From Mitsuaria sp. GD03876 (GTDB taxonomy: Bacteria; Pseudomonadota; Gammaproteobacteria; Burkholderiales; Burkholderiaceae_C), in assembly GCF_029840635.1 (NCBI RefSeq), contig NZ_JAOCCU010000002.1:213739-277738 (forward strand): a stretch of DNA of 64,000 nucleotides, written 5' to 3'. The notes beneath the pieces were generated by a model, which searched no databases, was not told the DNA's origin, and saw nothing but the letters and a program-made list of their open reading frames with translations. The position numbers and the translations under genes were made by a program. Positions 28,424 to 36,010 of the stretch are shown here, piece after piece (within the stretch, counting starts at the first letter, position 1; each line of letters begins with the position of its first letter).

Positions 28424-29755
28424 ATGGCCGCACTTCATTTGTGGATGAACGGACAGCCGGTGGGCACCTGGGAAGTCCAGTCGCGCACGGGCATCGCTTC
28501 GCTGCGCTATGAACGGTCGTGGCAGGACTCGCCACAGGGACGGGCGCTTTCCCTGTCATTGCCGTTCGATGCGGATCTCGGCTCGGAGATCGTCACGAAC
28601 TACTTCGAGAACCTGCTTCCTGACAGTCGACATATCCGCCGGCGGATTCGGGAGCGGTTCCATACGGGGTCCGACGAGGCCTTCGATCTTCTGAAGGCCA
28701 TTGGCCGGGATTGCGTCGGTGCCCTGCAGATCCTTCCGCCAGACGAATCGCCGGAGGGTTGGAACCGCATCAGCGGCGATCCGCTGACGGAGTCGGAGGT
28801 CGGCCGCATCCTGGCCGGGGTGACCTCCCCGATCGCGCTCGGTCATGGCGACGAGAACGACTTCCGCGTCTCGATTGCCGGCGCGCAGGAAAAGACCGCT
28901 TTGCTCCGGATCGATGGGCAATGGCATCGACCGCGCGGGGCGACGCCCACGACCCACATCCTCAAGCTGCCGCTTGGACTGGTGGGGAATGTGCGCGCCG
29001 ACATGACGGAGTCGGTGGAGAACGAGTGGCTCTGCGCGCAGATCCTGCGAGCGTTCGGCCTTCCCGTGGCCACCACGGAAATGGGCGTCTTCGGAGGCGC
29101 CAAGGCCCTGGTCGTCGAGCGCTTCGATCGCCTCTGGCAACAGGCGGCCCAGCCTTGGATCTTGCGATTGCCCCAGGAGGACTTCTGCCAGGCCATGGGA
29201 TTGCCGCCGGACCTGAAGTACCAGTCCGACGGCGGCCCCACCATGCTGGGTTGCCTTCAGCAGTTGCGCATCAGCGAGCGCCTGGACGACGCCGCGACCT
29301 TCGCCATCGCGCAATTCGCGTTCTGGCTCCTCGCTGCCACGGACGGCCATGCAAAGAACTTCTCGATCCAGCATCTGCGGGCAGGCAAGTTCGCGATGAC
29401 GCCGCTCTACGACGTGCTGTCGGTCTGGCCCGTCATCGGCCGGGGTGCCAACCAGATCGAGTACCACCGCGCCAAGCTCGCCATGGGCCTGAAGTCCAAG
29501 AACATGCATTACCGGCTGAGCGAACTCCAGCCGCGGCATTGGCATGCCCTGGCCGCGCAGGCCGGCGGCGACGCCTGGCCGCGCATGCTCGACCTGGCCC
29601 ATCGCGTGCCCGAGGCGCTCGACGCCGTGGAACGCCGGCTCCCCGCCGGATTCCCTGAGAGCACCTGGCAGCCCATCGCCAGCGGCACCCGCCGCCACGC
29701 GCGACAGTTCCTCGACGACGCGCCGGGCCTCCGCCGCGCCTCCACCGCGGCCTGA
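28424..29755 (+). CDS. hipA: HipA serine/threonine kinase toxin
   Basis: A 443-residue kinase toxin close in length to E. coli HipA (440). E. coli HipA phosphorylates glutamyl-tRNA synthetase, which halts translation and promotes persistence. Every key element is present: the Gly-rich loop and autophosphorylation Ser at exactly residue 150 (DFRVSIAGAQEKTAL), Lys181 (HILKLP), catalytic Asp307 in ATDGHAKNFS and metal-binding Asp330 in PLYDVLS. The N-subdomain 1 (FENLLPDSRHIRRRI) is also intact, so the toxin looks active. Base composition is visibly less GC-rich than the neighbours, suggesting acquisition. Confidence 0.96.
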   Translation: MAALHLWMNGQPVGTWEVQSRTGIASLRYERSWQDSPQGRALSLSLPFDADLGSEIVTNYFENLLPDSRHIRRRIRERFHTGSDEAFDLLKAIGRDCVGALQILPPDESPEGWNRISGDPLTESEVGRILAGVTSPIALGHGDENDFRVSIAGAQEKTALLRIDGQWHRPRGATPTTHILKLPLGLVGNVRADMTESVENEWLCAQILRAFGLPVATTEMGVFGGAKALVVERFDRLWQQAAQPWILRLPQEDFCQAMGLPPDLKYQSDGGPTMLGCLQQLRISERLDDAATFAIAQFAFWLLAATDGHAKNFSIQHLRAGKFAMTPLYDVLSVWPVIGRGANQIEYHRAKLAMGLKSKNMHYRLSELQPRHWHALAAQAGGDAWPRMLDLAHRVPEALDAVERRLPAGFPESTWQPIASGTRRHARQFLDDAPGLRRASTAA

Positions 29756-29801
29756 TCCCGCAGCCTGATCCCGCGGTCTCACCCCGCGGCCTCACCCCGC
29801 G
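29750..29801. repeat. Four 13-bp tandem repeats across the hipA stop codon
   Basis: Unit GCCTGATCCCGCR occurs twice, followed by two variants based on GYCTCACCCCGCG. The array begins inside the last hipA codons and includes the TGA, so copy number changes would not alter most of the protein. Confidence 0.7.
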
Positions 29802-29995
29802 GCCTCGGCCGCGCCCCCACGGCCGGATCGCCCCGATCCGCCCCCTTCTATCCCCCTCGAACGCGGGGGCAGGCCTTCCCGCACCCGGGCTTCCCCGCAA
29901 CCGGCTTGTCACGAAGCGACCCTACGCTCCGGCCGTTCCTTTCCGCGCCAAGTCAAGCGCAGTTCTTCACACATTTGCTGACAAAGTTTTGCCGT
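29802..29995. other. Intergenic stretch before the PEP-CTERM gene
   Basis: GC-rich to about 29940, then changing to an AT-richer promoter-like stretch. No gene or clear promoter hexamers were recognised. Confidence 0.3.
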
Positions 29996-30011
29996 AAACG
30001 TTTGCGCAAAC
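29996..30011. promoter_or_regulatory. Candidate operator upstream of the PEP-CTERM gene
   Basis: AAACGTTTGCGCAAAC contains two overlapping perfect palindromes, AAACGTTT and GTTTGCGCAAAC. The central-CG form resembles LacI/GalR-family operators. It lies 34 nt before the start codon, in an AT-rich stretch. The cognate regulator is not in this window. Confidence 0.45.
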
Positions 30012-30045
30012 ATTTGTTTTAACTATTGACTGTCCGAGGGTCGCC

Positions 30046-30771
30046 ATGAAATTCAAATCCATCCTGCTCGCCGCGGGCCTGCTGCTCAGCGGCCTCGCCC
30101 ACGCCGACACCGTCGCGCTGTGGTCCTACACCCCCGACCGCGGCGGCGTGATCTCCCCCACCAAGCCGACGTACTCCGACCACGGCGGCAGCGATTCCCG
30201 CACGCTGGGCAACGTGTCCACCGCCTTCGTCAGCCAGACCGGCTCGTCGGACACCACCGCCGGCTCGTCGGCGCTGAACACCACCGGCTACGCCGCCCAG
30301 GGCACCGGCGACCGCACCACCGGCATCCAGTTCATGGTGGACACCACCGGCTTCCAGGACATCGTCCTGACCTTCGACCAGCGCAACAGCGGCACCGCCT
30401 CGGCCTGGACCGCGCTGCTCTACACGCTGGACGGCGAGAACTGGATCGAGGCCACCACCTTCCGCATGCTGCGCGACAGCGTCTTCGTGAAGGGCCTGGG
30501 CTTCGACTTCAGCGACATCGCCGGCGTCGACAACAACGCCAACTTCGCGATCCAGCTGGTCAGCATGTTCGCCCCGAACACGACCGCCTACGCCGGCACC
30601 GGCAACAACTACGCCACCGGCGGGACCATCCGCTACGACATGGTCCAGTTCGCCGGCACGCTGATCCCTGAGGTCGAAGTGCCCGAAGTCCCCGAGCCCG
30701 CGTCGATCGCGCTGACCCTGGCCGCCCTGGGCGTCATGGGCGCCGTGGTCCGCCGCCGCAAGCAAGCCTGA
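30046..30771 (+). CDS. PEP-CTERM sorting domain protein
   Basis: A 241-residue exported protein with a signal peptide (ILLAAGLLLSGLAHA) and a classic C-terminal sorting tag: VPEPASIALTLAALGVMGAVVRRRKQ, that is VPEP, a hydrophobic helix and a basic end. Such tags are recognised by exosortase (EpsH/XrtA-type), usually in exopolysaccharide-producing bacteria. The mature region is Thr/Ser/Asn-rich and beta-like. The downstream lipoprotein gene starts 18 nt later. Function is unknown; a surface or biofilm-matrix role is typical for the class. Confidence 0.9.
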   Translation: MKFKSILLAAGLLLSGLAHADTVALWSYTPDRGGVISPTKPTYSDHGGSDSRTLGNVSTAFVSQTGSSDTTAGSSALNTTGYAAQGTGDRTTGIQFMVDTTGFQDIVLTFDQRNSGTASAWTALLYTLDGENWIEATTFRMLRDSVFVKGLGFDFSDIAGVDNNANFAIQLVSMFAPNTTAYAGTGNNYATGGTIRYDMVQFAGTLIPEVEVPEVPEPASIALTLAALGVMGAVVRRRKQA

Positions 30772-30789
30772 GAAGAGGAGACCCCCACC

Positions 30790-33264
30790 ATGAACTTCCG
30801 CACCCTGTTCCCCCTGTCCGGACGCGCCGTGCTGCGCGTCACCACGCTGAGCGCCATGGCCGTCGTGCTGAGCGCCTGCGGCGGCGGCTTGAGCGGCGAC
30901 AAGTCGCAGCAGTCGCAGCAGCAGGCCGCCGCGCCTGACGACCGCGCCACCGCGCAAGGCGCCGACCCGTCCGCGAAGTACCCCGACCACCATGAGTTCG
31001 AGGCCGCGCTCGACGTGCCGTTCACCGGCGCCGAGTCCACCGGCGCCCGCGACTTCGCCGTCCACCTCGACTACGTGGGCGCGCCCGCCGGCACGCTGCT
31101 GGCCTGGCGCGTCGAACTGCGCTCGCCCAGCGGCGCGCTGGTCAAGCGCTGGACCGGCGTCGAGCCGTACGCCGGCGCGGTCAAGACCGTGCCGCTGAGC
31201 TGGTCCGGCCGCGGCGACGCGAGCCTGGCCGACGGCGTCTACACCGCCACGCTGACCGCGCTGAGCGCCAAGGCCGGCACCGCGCTCAAGGGCAACGGCG
31301 CCGACGCGCAGTTCGCCGAGATCCTCGCCGCGCAGCAGGCCGGCGAACTGCAGGGCCACGAGGTCGAGCAGAGCTGGAACTTCGCCCTCGGCAAGCCGGC
31401 CAAGATCGCCATGGGCACGCTGCGTCCGCTGGCGATGGGCGCCTCGGGCGAGGCCGACCAGCGCGTGCGCGCGCAGTCGGCGGCGGTGGGCGCGGGCTCC
31501 TGGCCCTACACCATCTACTACGGCAGCTTCCACGGCCAGACCAACGACTCCGACGGCGGCGGCGCCATCGGCAGCTGCAGCTCGTCGCAGCCCGCGCAGA
31601 CCGGCGCCTTCGGCCCGGACGCGGCCTTCCCGTACGCGAAGAACGCCGGCCTGGACATCTTCGCCAACACCGACCACAACCACTACTTCGACGGCTCCTC
31701 CAGCACCAACGCCAGCGGCAGCGCCACCGCGGCCAAGGCCCGCTACCAGCGCGGCCTGCAGATCGCGTCGGACTACAGCGCCGCCAACCCCGGCTTCCTG
31801 GCCGTGTACGGCATGGAATGGGGCGTCATCAGCAACGGCGGCCACCTGAACATCTTCAACAGCAACGAGCTGTTCTCGTGGGAATACAACGCCCAGAACG
31901 AGCTGTTCGGCGATCGCTACATCGCCAAGAGCGACTACGCGTCGCTCTACTCGGTGATGCGCGCGCAGGGCCTGATCGGCCAGTTCAACCACCCCGACTC
32001 GAGCGGCCAGTTCATCATCAACGGCACCGACATGGCCTACAGCGCCGATGGCGACGAGGTGATGGTGATGTCCGAGGTGATGAACACCTCCGCGTTCTCG
32101 TCCAACACGACCGAGAGCGAGACCTCGCGCAGCTCGTATGAAGGCTCGTGGAAGAAGCTGCTGGAACGCGGCTTCCACGTCGCGCCGGCGACCAACCAGG
32201 ACAACCACTGCGCCAACTGGGGCAAGTCCTACACGAACCGCACCGCGGTGCTGATCCCCACCGGCACGCCGCTGAGCAAGGCCGCGCTGGTCGACGCGCT
32301 GAAGGCGCGCCGCGTCTTCGCGACGATGGACAAGAACTCGCAACTGATCTTCAGCGCCAACGGCAAGATCATGGGCGAGCGCTTCGACAACTCGGGCGCG
32401 CTGGCCATGAACGTCGGCTTCTACAACCCGAGCGGCCGCACCGTCGTGTCGACCGAGATCTGGGAAGGCGTGCCCGGACGCAACGGCACGGTGACGCTGC
32501 TGAGCAGCAGCCCGACGGCCACCGTCACCCCGGCCAACGGCAAGCACTTCTACTACGCCAAGGTCACGCAGGATGACGGCAAGGTGCTGTGGTCCGCGCC
32601 GATCTGGGTCAACCAGGGCATCAGCGGCGGCGACACCACGCCGCCGTCGGTGACCGCCTCGGTCAGCGGCACGACCGGCACCATCACCTTCTCGGCCACC
32701 GCCAGCGACAACGTCGGCGTGACGCAAGTCGAGTTCTGGCTGGACGGCGCGCTGCGCGAGATCGACACGACCGCGCCGTACGCGATCAGCGTCAACTCGA
32801 CGCAGCTGACCAACGGCACGCACAGCCTGGTGGCCAAGGCCTATGACGCCGCGGGCAACACGACGACCTCGGCGCCGGTGAGCTTCACCGTCACCAACGT
32901 GGTCGACGCGGCGGACGAGGTTGAGCCCAACAACTCGGTCTCCTCGGCCAACGCGCTGGGCAGCCGCAACCAGCTGACCGGCTTCATCGGCAGCGAGACC
33001 GACGTCGACTTCTTCAAGGTCACCCTGGCCGCCAACCAGCGCCTGCGCGTGGACATGACCGGCCCGACCTCGTCGAGCATCGACTACGACCTGTACGTGG
33101 TCCGCTCCACCGGCACCGGCCTGGCGCGCTCGGAAGCGGTCGGGAGCACGGAGTCGCTGACCTACCAGAATGGCGCGACGGCGCAGACGGTCTACATCAA
33201 GGTGATGTCGTACACGGGATCGAGCACGACGTCCCCGTACAAGCTGACGATCAGCTATCCCTGA
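30790..33264 (+). CDS. PHP-type metallohydrolase lipoprotein with Ig-like and PPC domains
   Basis: An 824-residue lipoprotein (lipobox VLSAC at about residue 31, then GGGLSGD). After an N-terminal FlgD-Ig-like beta domain (about 60-210), residues about 235-600 form a PHP/CehA-like metallohydrolase: start YTIYYGSFHGQTNDSDGGG, metal-ligand candidates in NTDHNHYFDG, FNHPDSSG and NQDNHCANWG. A Big-type Ig domain (TPPSVTASVSGTTGTITF...) follows, and a PPC domain (VEPNNSVSSA ... YDLYVV) ends the protein. The PHP fold catalyses phosphoester hydrolysis, but the substrate is unknown. It is co-transcribed with the PEP-CTERM gene and followed by a good terminator. Confidence 0.82.
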   Translation: MNFRTLFPLSGRAVLRVTTLSAMAVVLSACGGGLSGDKSQQSQQQAAAPDDRATAQGADPSAKYPDHHEFEAALDVPFTGAESTGARDFAVHLDYVGAPAGTLLAWRVELRSPSGALVKRWTGVEPYAGAVKTVPLSWSGRGDASLADGVYTATLTALSAKAGTALKGNGADAQFAEILAAQQAGELQGHEVEQSWNFALGKPAKIAMGTLRPLAMGASGEADQRVRAQSAAVGAGSWPYTIYYGSFHGQTNDSDGGGAIGSCSSSQPAQTGAFGPDAAFPYAKNAGLDIFANTDHNHYFDGSSSTNASGSATAAKARYQRGLQIASDYSAANPGFLAVYGMEWGVISNGGHLNIFNSNELFSWEYNAQNELFGDRYIAKSDYASLYSVMRAQGLIGQFNHPDSSGQFIINGTDMAYSADGDEVMVMSEVMNTSAFSSNTTESETSRSSYEGSWKKLLERGFHVAPATNQDNHCANWGKSYTNRTAVLIPTGTPLSKAALVDALKARRVFATMDKNSQLIFSANGKIMGERFDNSGALAMNVGFYNPSGRTVVSTEIWEGVPGRNGTVTLLSSSPTATVTPANGKHFYYAKVTQDDGKVLWSAPIWVNQGISGGDTTPPSVTASVSGTTGTITFSATASDNVGVTQVEFWLDGALREIDTTAPYAISVNSTQLTNGTHSLVAKAYDAAGNTTTSAPVSFTVTNVVDAADEVEPNNSVSSANALGSRNQLTGFIGSETDVDFFKVTLAANQRLRVDMTGPTSSSIDYDLYVVRSTGTGLARSEAVGSTESLTYQNGATAQTVYIKVMSYTGSSTTSPYKLTISYP

Positions 33265-33312
33265 TGAAGGAACCAGGCCGCCGGTGAAGGCCGGCGGTCG
33301 AGGAGGAGGATG

Positions 33313-33347
33313 AAGGGCGGCCCCGGCGACGGGGCCGCCTTTGCTTT
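33313..33347 (+). terminator. Terminator after the PHP lipoprotein gene
   Basis: A 12-bp stem AAGGGCGGCCCC / GGGGCCGCCTTT with loop GGCGAC, followed by TTTGCTTTT. Confidence 0.85.
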
Positions 33348-33356
33348 TGGCCTCGC

Positions 33357-34967
33357 TCAGGCCAGGGCGCGGGCCAGGCGCGCGAGCGCGTCGTCCATCT
33401 GGGCGGCGTCGATGCGGCCGTAGCCGAAGAGCAGGGCGTCGTCGTCGGTGCCGCTGCGAGGAAAGGCTGCATCGCCATGGCCGCTGCCGCCGACTCCGCG
33501 ATCGGCGGCGTAGCGAGCGAGCGTCTCGACGCGCACCCGGTCCGCCGCGGCCCGCGCGGCGATCGTCTCGAGCGGATCGTGCGAGGCGTTCAATCGCACC
33601 GCCATGTGCAGCCCCGCTTCGGACGGCAGCACCTCCGCCCGCGCGCCCAGGTGGCGCTCGACCGCCGCGACCAGCGCCTCCCGCCTTGCGCGGTAGATCG
33701 CCTGCATCCGGCGCGCGTGGCGCAGCAGGTGACCCTCCTCGATGAAGGCCGCGACCATCTCCTGCGTCAGCGTGCAGGAGTTCCAGTCCGCGACATGCTT
33801 GGCCGCCACCAGCGCCGGCAGCGCCCAGCGCGGCGCCACGATGTAGCCCAGGCGCAGCGACGGATACAGGCTCTTCGAGAAGGTCCCGACATAGAAGACG
33901 CGGCCGCTGCGGTCCAGCGTCTTCAGCGCGTCCAGGGGCCGGCGGCCGAAACGGAACTCGCTGTCGTAGTCGTCCTCGATGACGACGGCCGGCGTGTCCT
34001 GGGCGAAGGCCATCAGCCGGCGGCGGCGTTCCGCGGAGAGCGTCACCCCGCGCGGGAACTGATGCGATGGCGTGACGCAGACGATCTGGCATCCGGCGGG
34101 AATGCGTTCGACGTCCAGGCCGTGGTCGTCGACCCGCACCGGCGCCAGCCGCGCGCCCGCGGCGCTGAAGGCGGCACGCATCGGCGGATAGCCGGGATCC
34201 TCGATGGCCACGGTGGTCTGGCCGGGCGCCACCAGCACGCGGGCCAGCAGGTCGAAGGCCTGCTGCGCGCCTTGCGTGACGACGACATCCTCCGGCACGC
34301 ACGCGACCGCCCGCGTGGCCGAGACATGCGAGGCGATGGCGGCGCGCATGCGCGCCAGGCCCTGCGACGACTCGTAGGTCGCGGGCGCGCGTTCGGCCGC
34401 CCGCAGCGAGCGCGCGGCCAGGCGCCGCATCACCGCGAAGGGCAGGGGAGCGATGGCGGGGACGCCGACGGTGAAGTCATGTCGCCACGGCGGCGGCGTG
34501 GGCCCCGGCGTTGGCGTCGGCGATCGGCTGGACGCTGCCGCCTGCGCCGGCGCGGAGAACCACACGGTCTTCGTCCACGGGCCCTTCGGCGCCACCGAGT
34601 CGTCCACCGCGGTCACGTCCGCGATCGAGGGCGCGTTGGAGAGCGCGTTCGAGGCCCCGGTCCTCGCCGCCGCCTTGCGCGCGGCAGGCAAGGCATGCGC
34701 GACCGTCGTCCCACCCTTGCCATGCGCGACGACATAGCCTTCGCTCGCCAGCAGGTCGTACAGCGCCACCGCCGTGTTGCGCGAGATCCCCAGCGCCTGC
34801 GCCAACGCCCGCGTCGGCGGCAGCTTCAACCCCGGCACCAACCGGCCACCCACGATCGCCGCCCGTAACGCGCGGTGCAGGGCCTTAAGCAACTGCCCAC
34901 CCTCCGCCCTCGCGGCCTCGGCGAGGACGCCGACCACCGTCGATTCTGGTTCCATGGATTTGCTCAT
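33357..34967 (-). CDS. MocR-type PLP-dependent transcriptional regulator (GntR family)
   Basis: A 536-residue fusion of a GntR winged helix (about residues 25-95, PPTRALAQALGISRNTAVALYDLLASEGYV) to a fold-type I aminotransferase domain (about 150-530). The PLP Schiff-base lysine lies in GTFSKSLYPSLRLGY and the phosphate-binding context is TQGAQQAFDLLARV. The linker is unusually long and Ala/Ser/Pro-rich (about 100-165). MocR regulators sense amino or vitamin B6-type effectors and typically control an adjacent divergent gene, here the MBL-fold hydrolase starting 82 nt away. ATGs at 34967 and 34955 are both possible starts. Confidence 0.92.
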   Translation of the reverse strand: MSKSMEPESTVVGVLAEAARAEGGQLLKALHRALRAAIVGGRLVPGLKLPPTRALAQALGISRNTAVALYDLLASEGYVVAHGKGGTTVAHALPAARKAAARTGASNALSNAPSIADVTAVDDSVAPKGPWTKTVWFSAPAQAAASSRSPTPTPGPTPPPWRHDFTVGVPAIAPLPFAVMRRLAARSLRAAERAPATYESSQGLARMRAAIASHVSATRAVACVPEDVVVTQGAQQAFDLLARVLVAPGQTTVAIEDPGYPPMRAAFSAAGARLAPVRVDDHGLDVERIPAGCQIVCVTPSHQFPRGVTLSAERRRRLMAFAQDTPAVVIEDDYDSEFRFGRRPLDALKTLDRSGRVFYVGTFSKSLYPSLRLGYIVAPRWALPALVAAKHVADWNSCTLTQEMVAAFIEEGHLLRHARRMQAIYRARREALVAAVERHLGARAEVLPSEAGLHMAVRLNASHDPLETIAARAAADRVRVETLARYAADRGVGGSGHGDAAFPRSGTDDDALLFGYGRIDAAQMDDALARLARALA

Positions 34968-35049
34968 TTATGGCGCTTCTGGCGGTCCAAAGAATGAGCG
35001 ATTCTGCGGCCTTCAACGGTCTTGCCACCGAGAACCTTGGGAGAGCCTC

Positions 35050-35868
35050 ATGCCGAGATTCATTTGCCAGACGTGTGGAACGCAGCATGCGGAAGCCGCA
35101 GAGCCGCCGTCGTCCTGCCGGATCTGCTCGGATGAACGCCAGTACGTCGGGTGGGGCGGACAGAAGTGGACGACCCACGAGGCGCTCGCCGCCTCACATC
35201 GGCTGCGCCTCGACCTGGACGGCGACCTCCTGGGCATCGGGATCACGCCGGGCTTCGGCATCCCGCAGCGGGCGCTGCACCTCCAGACCGGCGCCGGCAA
35301 CATCCTCTGGGAATGCGTCAGCCTCGTCACGCCCGATGCCGTCGAAGCCCTCAAGGCACGCGGCGGCGTCGACCTGATCGCCATCTCCCATCCCCACTTC
35401 TACGCCTCGATGGTCGAGTGGAGCGACGCCTTCGGCGGCATCCCCATCTACCTGCACGAGGCCGACCGCGAATGGATCTCGCGACCCGTCCCCCAGCTGC
35501 GCCTGTGGAGCGGCGACGAACTGCGACTCTCCGACGACGTGACCCTGCATCGCTGCCCCGGCCACTTCCCCGGCAGCACCGTCCTGCACTGGCGCGACGG
35601 ACCCGGCGGCAAGCCGGTGCTGCTCGCCGGCGACGCCCTGCACGTCGTGCAGGACCGCCGCCACGTCACCTTCATGTACTCGGTGCCCAACTACATCCCC
35701 GCCGACCCGGCCGACGTGCGCCGCATCCAGGCGCGCCTGGACGGGCTGCCCTTCGAGGACGTCTACGGCTACACCTGGGGCCTGAACATCGTCGGCAACG
35801 GCCGCTCGGCCGTCGACGAGTCCTTCGACCGCTACTTCCGCGCGATCGAGGGACGGCGCGCCGCCTGA
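35050..35868 (+). CDS. MBL-fold metallo-hydrolase with N-terminal zinc ribbon
   Basis: A 272-residue protein. An N-terminal four-cysteine ribbon (Cys6-x2-Cys9 ... Cys23-x2-Cys26) precedes a metallo-beta-lactamase fold. The canonical HxHxDH is altered: the motif reads ISHPHFYASMVEW, keeping two His but not the DH pair; HCPGHFPGS and LLAGDALHV supply further ligands. GGGAGAG precedes the ATG. It is divergent from the MocR regulator and is the obvious target of that regulator. Substrate unknown; related proteins are annotated simply as MBL-fold hydrolases. Confidence 0.85.
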   Translation: MPRFICQTCGTQHAEAAEPPSSCRICSDERQYVGWGGQKWTTHEALAASHRLRLDLDGDLLGIGITPGFGIPQRALHLQTGAGNILWECVSLVTPDAVEALKARGGVDLIAISHPHFYASMVEWSDAFGGIPIYLHEADREWISRPVPQLRLWSGDELRLSDDVTLHRCPGHFPGSTVLHWRDGPGGKPVLLAGDALHVVQDRRHVTFMYSVPNYIPADPADVRRIQARLDGLPFEDVYGYTWGLNIVGNGRSAVDESFDRYFRAIEGRRAA

Positions 35869-35883
35869 TCGCGTCTATCCCCG

Positions 35884-36010
35884 ATGCCGGGTCCCGCCAT
35901 GCCGGAACGTCCCATGAGCGCGCTCTACAGCCGTGAACTCGCCGTGCCGGAACGCTCCGCGCGCAGGTTCCGCGTGCCGGAGCTCCCCGTGCCGGCGCTC
36001 CGCGTGCCGG
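35884..36010. repeat. Degenerate 15-bp tandem repeat spanning the 3' end of the channel gene
   Basis: The motif RTGCCGG recurs at 35884, 35899, 35944, 35974, 35989 and 36004, all on one 15-bp register, with decayed copies between. Within the gene it encodes a 5-residue repeat read as GTRSA, GTGSS, GTRNL, RAERS, GTASS; beyond the stop it continues in non-coding DNA. Confidence 0.75.
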
